8,063 nucleotides of DNA from Ruminococcaceae bacterium UBA1865 (GTDB taxonomy: Bacteria > Bacillota > Clostridia > Oscillospirales > Acutalibacteraceae), in assembly GCA_002338255.1 (NCBI GenBank), contig DDHX01000015.1, positions 6,154 through 14,216 of the forward strand. Reading direction: 5' to 3'. A program made the translations under genes and the position numbers. Below are positions 6,661-8,063 of the stretch, piece after piece; position 1 is the first letter of the stretch; each line of letters opens with the position of its first letter. The notes beneath the pieces were generated by a model. That model saw only the letters and a list, made by a program, of their open reading frames with translations. It ran no database searches and was not told the origin of the DNA.

Positions 6661-6681
6661 GAAGAGCTTAAATTGCTCTTC
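6661..6681 (+). terminator. Hairpin after cheB: likely terminator, also a possible 5' hairpin of the MCP mRNA
   Basis: GAAGAGC (6661-6667) pairs perfectly with GCTCTTC (6675-6681) across a 7-nt loop and is followed by the T-rich TTGATTTATTTATT. This can serve as an intrinsic terminator for cheA-cheR-cheB, though the T-tract is interrupted. The stem begins at or within a base or two of the start predicted from the SigD promoter, so MCP transcripts would carry it at their 5' end. Confidence 0.55.
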
Positions 6682-6729
6682 TTGATTTATTTATTAAATC
6701 GTAAATTTTGAAAGAGATGTGTGTAATTG

Positions 6730-8063
6730 ATGGAGAAAATGAGGAAAAACAAAGTCTTAAAGGACAAGACTGTAAAAAGCAAAAAATTAAAAGATAAAAT
6801 TTTAAAGAAGAAGAGTTTAAAAAAGACACTCCTAATTGGAATGGTGAGTCTTGCTGCTTCTATCAGTATTCTTTTCGGAGTGGCAACCGCAACTGTTCTC
6901 TACTCGAATGCAAATAATAATATGATATCAACAACGGACTCAAGTTCAACTGCGTATAATCATTATGTACAGCAGGCCATTACCACCTTTAAGGTAAAGG
7001 CGCAAACAATTGCTCAAAACACCCAGATTACGAATGAGAGTCTGCCGCTGGCAAATAGAAAACAATTATTAAGTGTGCTGGCCAAGCAATACGGTTTTGT
7101 AGATATAATGGTCGCCGATGCAAAGGGAAAAACCACAAATGATACCGACATCAGCGACCGGGATTATTTTCAAAAGGCAATGGCAGGTTCAACTTTTGTC
7201 TCCAGTACCATAGTCAGGAGAAGTGATTCCACCACCGCGCTGATGGTTTCAACCAAAGCGGGCGGTTACTATAACGGTGTTATTATTGCTGTCTTGGGCG
7301 CGGATACCTTTAGTAAAATGATAGATGATGTTACTGTTGGGCAATCCGGCTATGGGTTTATTGTAGATAAAGATGGCAAGATTATCGCACATAAAGACAA
7401 GACGAATGTTGCAAAATTTACAAATTATATTGATATGGCAAAGAAAGACAGTTCATACGCAGATGCCGCGTCTGTTACGAAACAGATGATGGCGGGAAAA
7501 ACAGGCAGCCAAGTTATTACATTGAACGGTGTTCAGCAATGCATCGGATATTCGCCGATACCGGATACAAACGGCTGGTCGATTGGTGTAAGCGCAAACG
7601 TTAATGAAATGATGAGCGAATTTTACAAGTCCATATTTATTACCCTTGCCCTAATGCTTCTATTTATTATCTTATCCTGCATCATTGCTTTAAAGGTTTC
7701 CAATCCAATTGTACAGCCGATTGTCAACCTGGTTAAACGAATTGAATTGTTGGCAGAAGGAGATTTACATACAGAGGTTCCTGTCATACGTCAGAACAAT
7801 GAAATAGGCGTTCTTTCACAGGCTTTCTCAAATACGATTGATACACTTGTCGCGTACATTGGAGAAATTTCCATCGTGTTGGACAGTTTAGCGGAGGGCG
7901 ACTGTACCGTGGAAACGCATGAGGATTATAAAGGTGACTTTGTAACAATAAAAACTGCCTTGAATACCATTGTTTCAAACTTGAATAGAATGTTTTCGGA
8001 TATTAATCAGTCTGCCGATCAGGTTGCAAGCGGAGCAGATCAGGTTTCTTCCGGGGCGCAGGC
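6730..8063 (+). CDS. Methyl-accepting chemotaxis protein, Cache sensor with tandem HAMP (3' end missing)
   Basis: This is a membrane chemoreceptor; 444 codons are open to the window edge. A basic cytoplasmic tail (1-32: 15 Lys, 1 Arg) precedes transmembrane helix 1 (about 34-59). The extracellular sensor (about 60-298) is a Cache-type domain with FVDIMVADAKGKT (123-135), DISDRDYFQKAMAG (140-153), GVIIAVLGAD (183-192) and GYGFIVDKDGKIIAH (207-221). Transmembrane helix 2 is at about 301-322, HAMP 1 at about 323-375 (LAEGDL) and a second HAMP-like unit at about 376-425 (LAEGDCTVETHEDYKGDF). The beginning of the signalling helix follows (ADQVASGADQVSSGAQ). Methylation sites and the CheW/CheA-binding tip lie beyond the window. 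The start has only a weak GAGATG site 10 nt upstream; the ATG at 6739, preceded by GGAG with a very short spacer, is an alternative. A SigD promoter precedes it. The ligand is unknown. Confidence 0.93.
   Translation, partial: MEKMRKNKVLKDKTVKSKKLKDKILKKKSLKKTLLIGMVSLAASISILFGVATATVLYSNANNNMISTTDSSSTAYNHYVQQAITTFKVKAQTIAQNTQITNESLPLANRKQLLSVLAKQYGFVDIMVADAKGKTTNDTDISDRDYFQKAMAGSTFVSSTIVRRSDSTTALMVSTKAGGYYNGVIIAVLGADTFSKMIDDVTVGQSGYGFIVDKDGKIIAHKDKTNVAKFTNYIDMAKKDSSYADAASVTKQMMAGKTGSQVITLNGVQQCIGYSPIPDTNGWSIGVSANVNEMMSEFYKSIFITLALMLLFIILSCIIALKVSNPIVQPIVNLVKRIELLAEGDLHTEVPVIRQNNEIGVLSQAFSNTIDTLVAYIGEISIVLDSLAEGDCTVETHEDYKGDFVTIKTALNTIVSNLNRMFSDINQSADQVASGADQVSSGAQ

Larger units (their letters stand above)
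6592..6729. other. Intergenic region between cheB and the MCP gene
   Basis: This 138-bp region separates the cheA-cheR-cheB unit from the receptor gene. It contains a SigD-like promoter (6627-6653) and a 7-bp-stem hairpin (6661-6681). The remainder, about 6682-6729, is AT-rich leader with only a weak GAGATG ribosome-binding sequence. Confidence 0.7.

Noticed and set aside
7784..7978. Minus-strand ORF of 64 codons near the right end
   Set aside because: It lies antisense to the two HAMP units of the MCP and has no supporting signals.

Overview
This window is a chemotaxis and motility locus from a low-GC, flagellated Firmicute. A clostridial host is most likely: the ribosome binding sites are AGGAGG-like, the promoters are SigD-type, CheA/CheR/CheB look clostridial, and a FliK-like/FlhB-C-terminal pair resembles Bacillus ylqG-ylqH. 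Genus cannot be fixed from sequence alone; an Oscillospiraceae-like relative is only a guess. No rRNA, tRNA, CRISPR array, IS element or phage gene was seen.

The layout is divergent around an intergenic region at about 2614-2703. Leftward (minus strand) run a FliK-like hook-length-control homologue (1183-2613), a 103-aa stand-alone FlhB C-terminal domain (885-1196) that overlaps its end by 14 bp, then cheW (best start 712, end 206), and the first 36 codons of an unrecognised gene leaving the window at base 1. Rightward (plus strand) run cheA (2704-4710), cheR (4750-5556) and cheB (5560-6591), then a methyl-accepting chemotaxis protein (6730 to the window end, C-terminal signalling hairpin missing).

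The proteins make up most of a chemosensory circuit. The MCP senses through an extracellular Cache-type domain, CheW couples it to the CheA kinase, CheR methylates and CheB demethylates the receptor. CheY, CheC and CheD are not in the window. The FliK-like and FlhB-C proteins belong to the flagellar export specificity switch, so export and chemotaxis genes are interleaved here.

GCCGATAT-like (SigD/FliA) promoter sequences precede cheW, cheA and the MCP gene, suggesting late-flagellar control of all three units. Two of them are followed at or near the predicted transcription start by dyads sharing an AGAGC/GCTCT core. The cheW leader is complex: a perfect 14-bp palindrome, an 8-bp inverted repeat, a tiny upstream ORF ending in TAATG, and an uncertain start. 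No wholly new system was found; the most unusual points are the motif-less FlhB-C protein coupled to the FliK-like gene, the structured cheW leader, and the lysine-rich cytoplasmic tail of the MCP.
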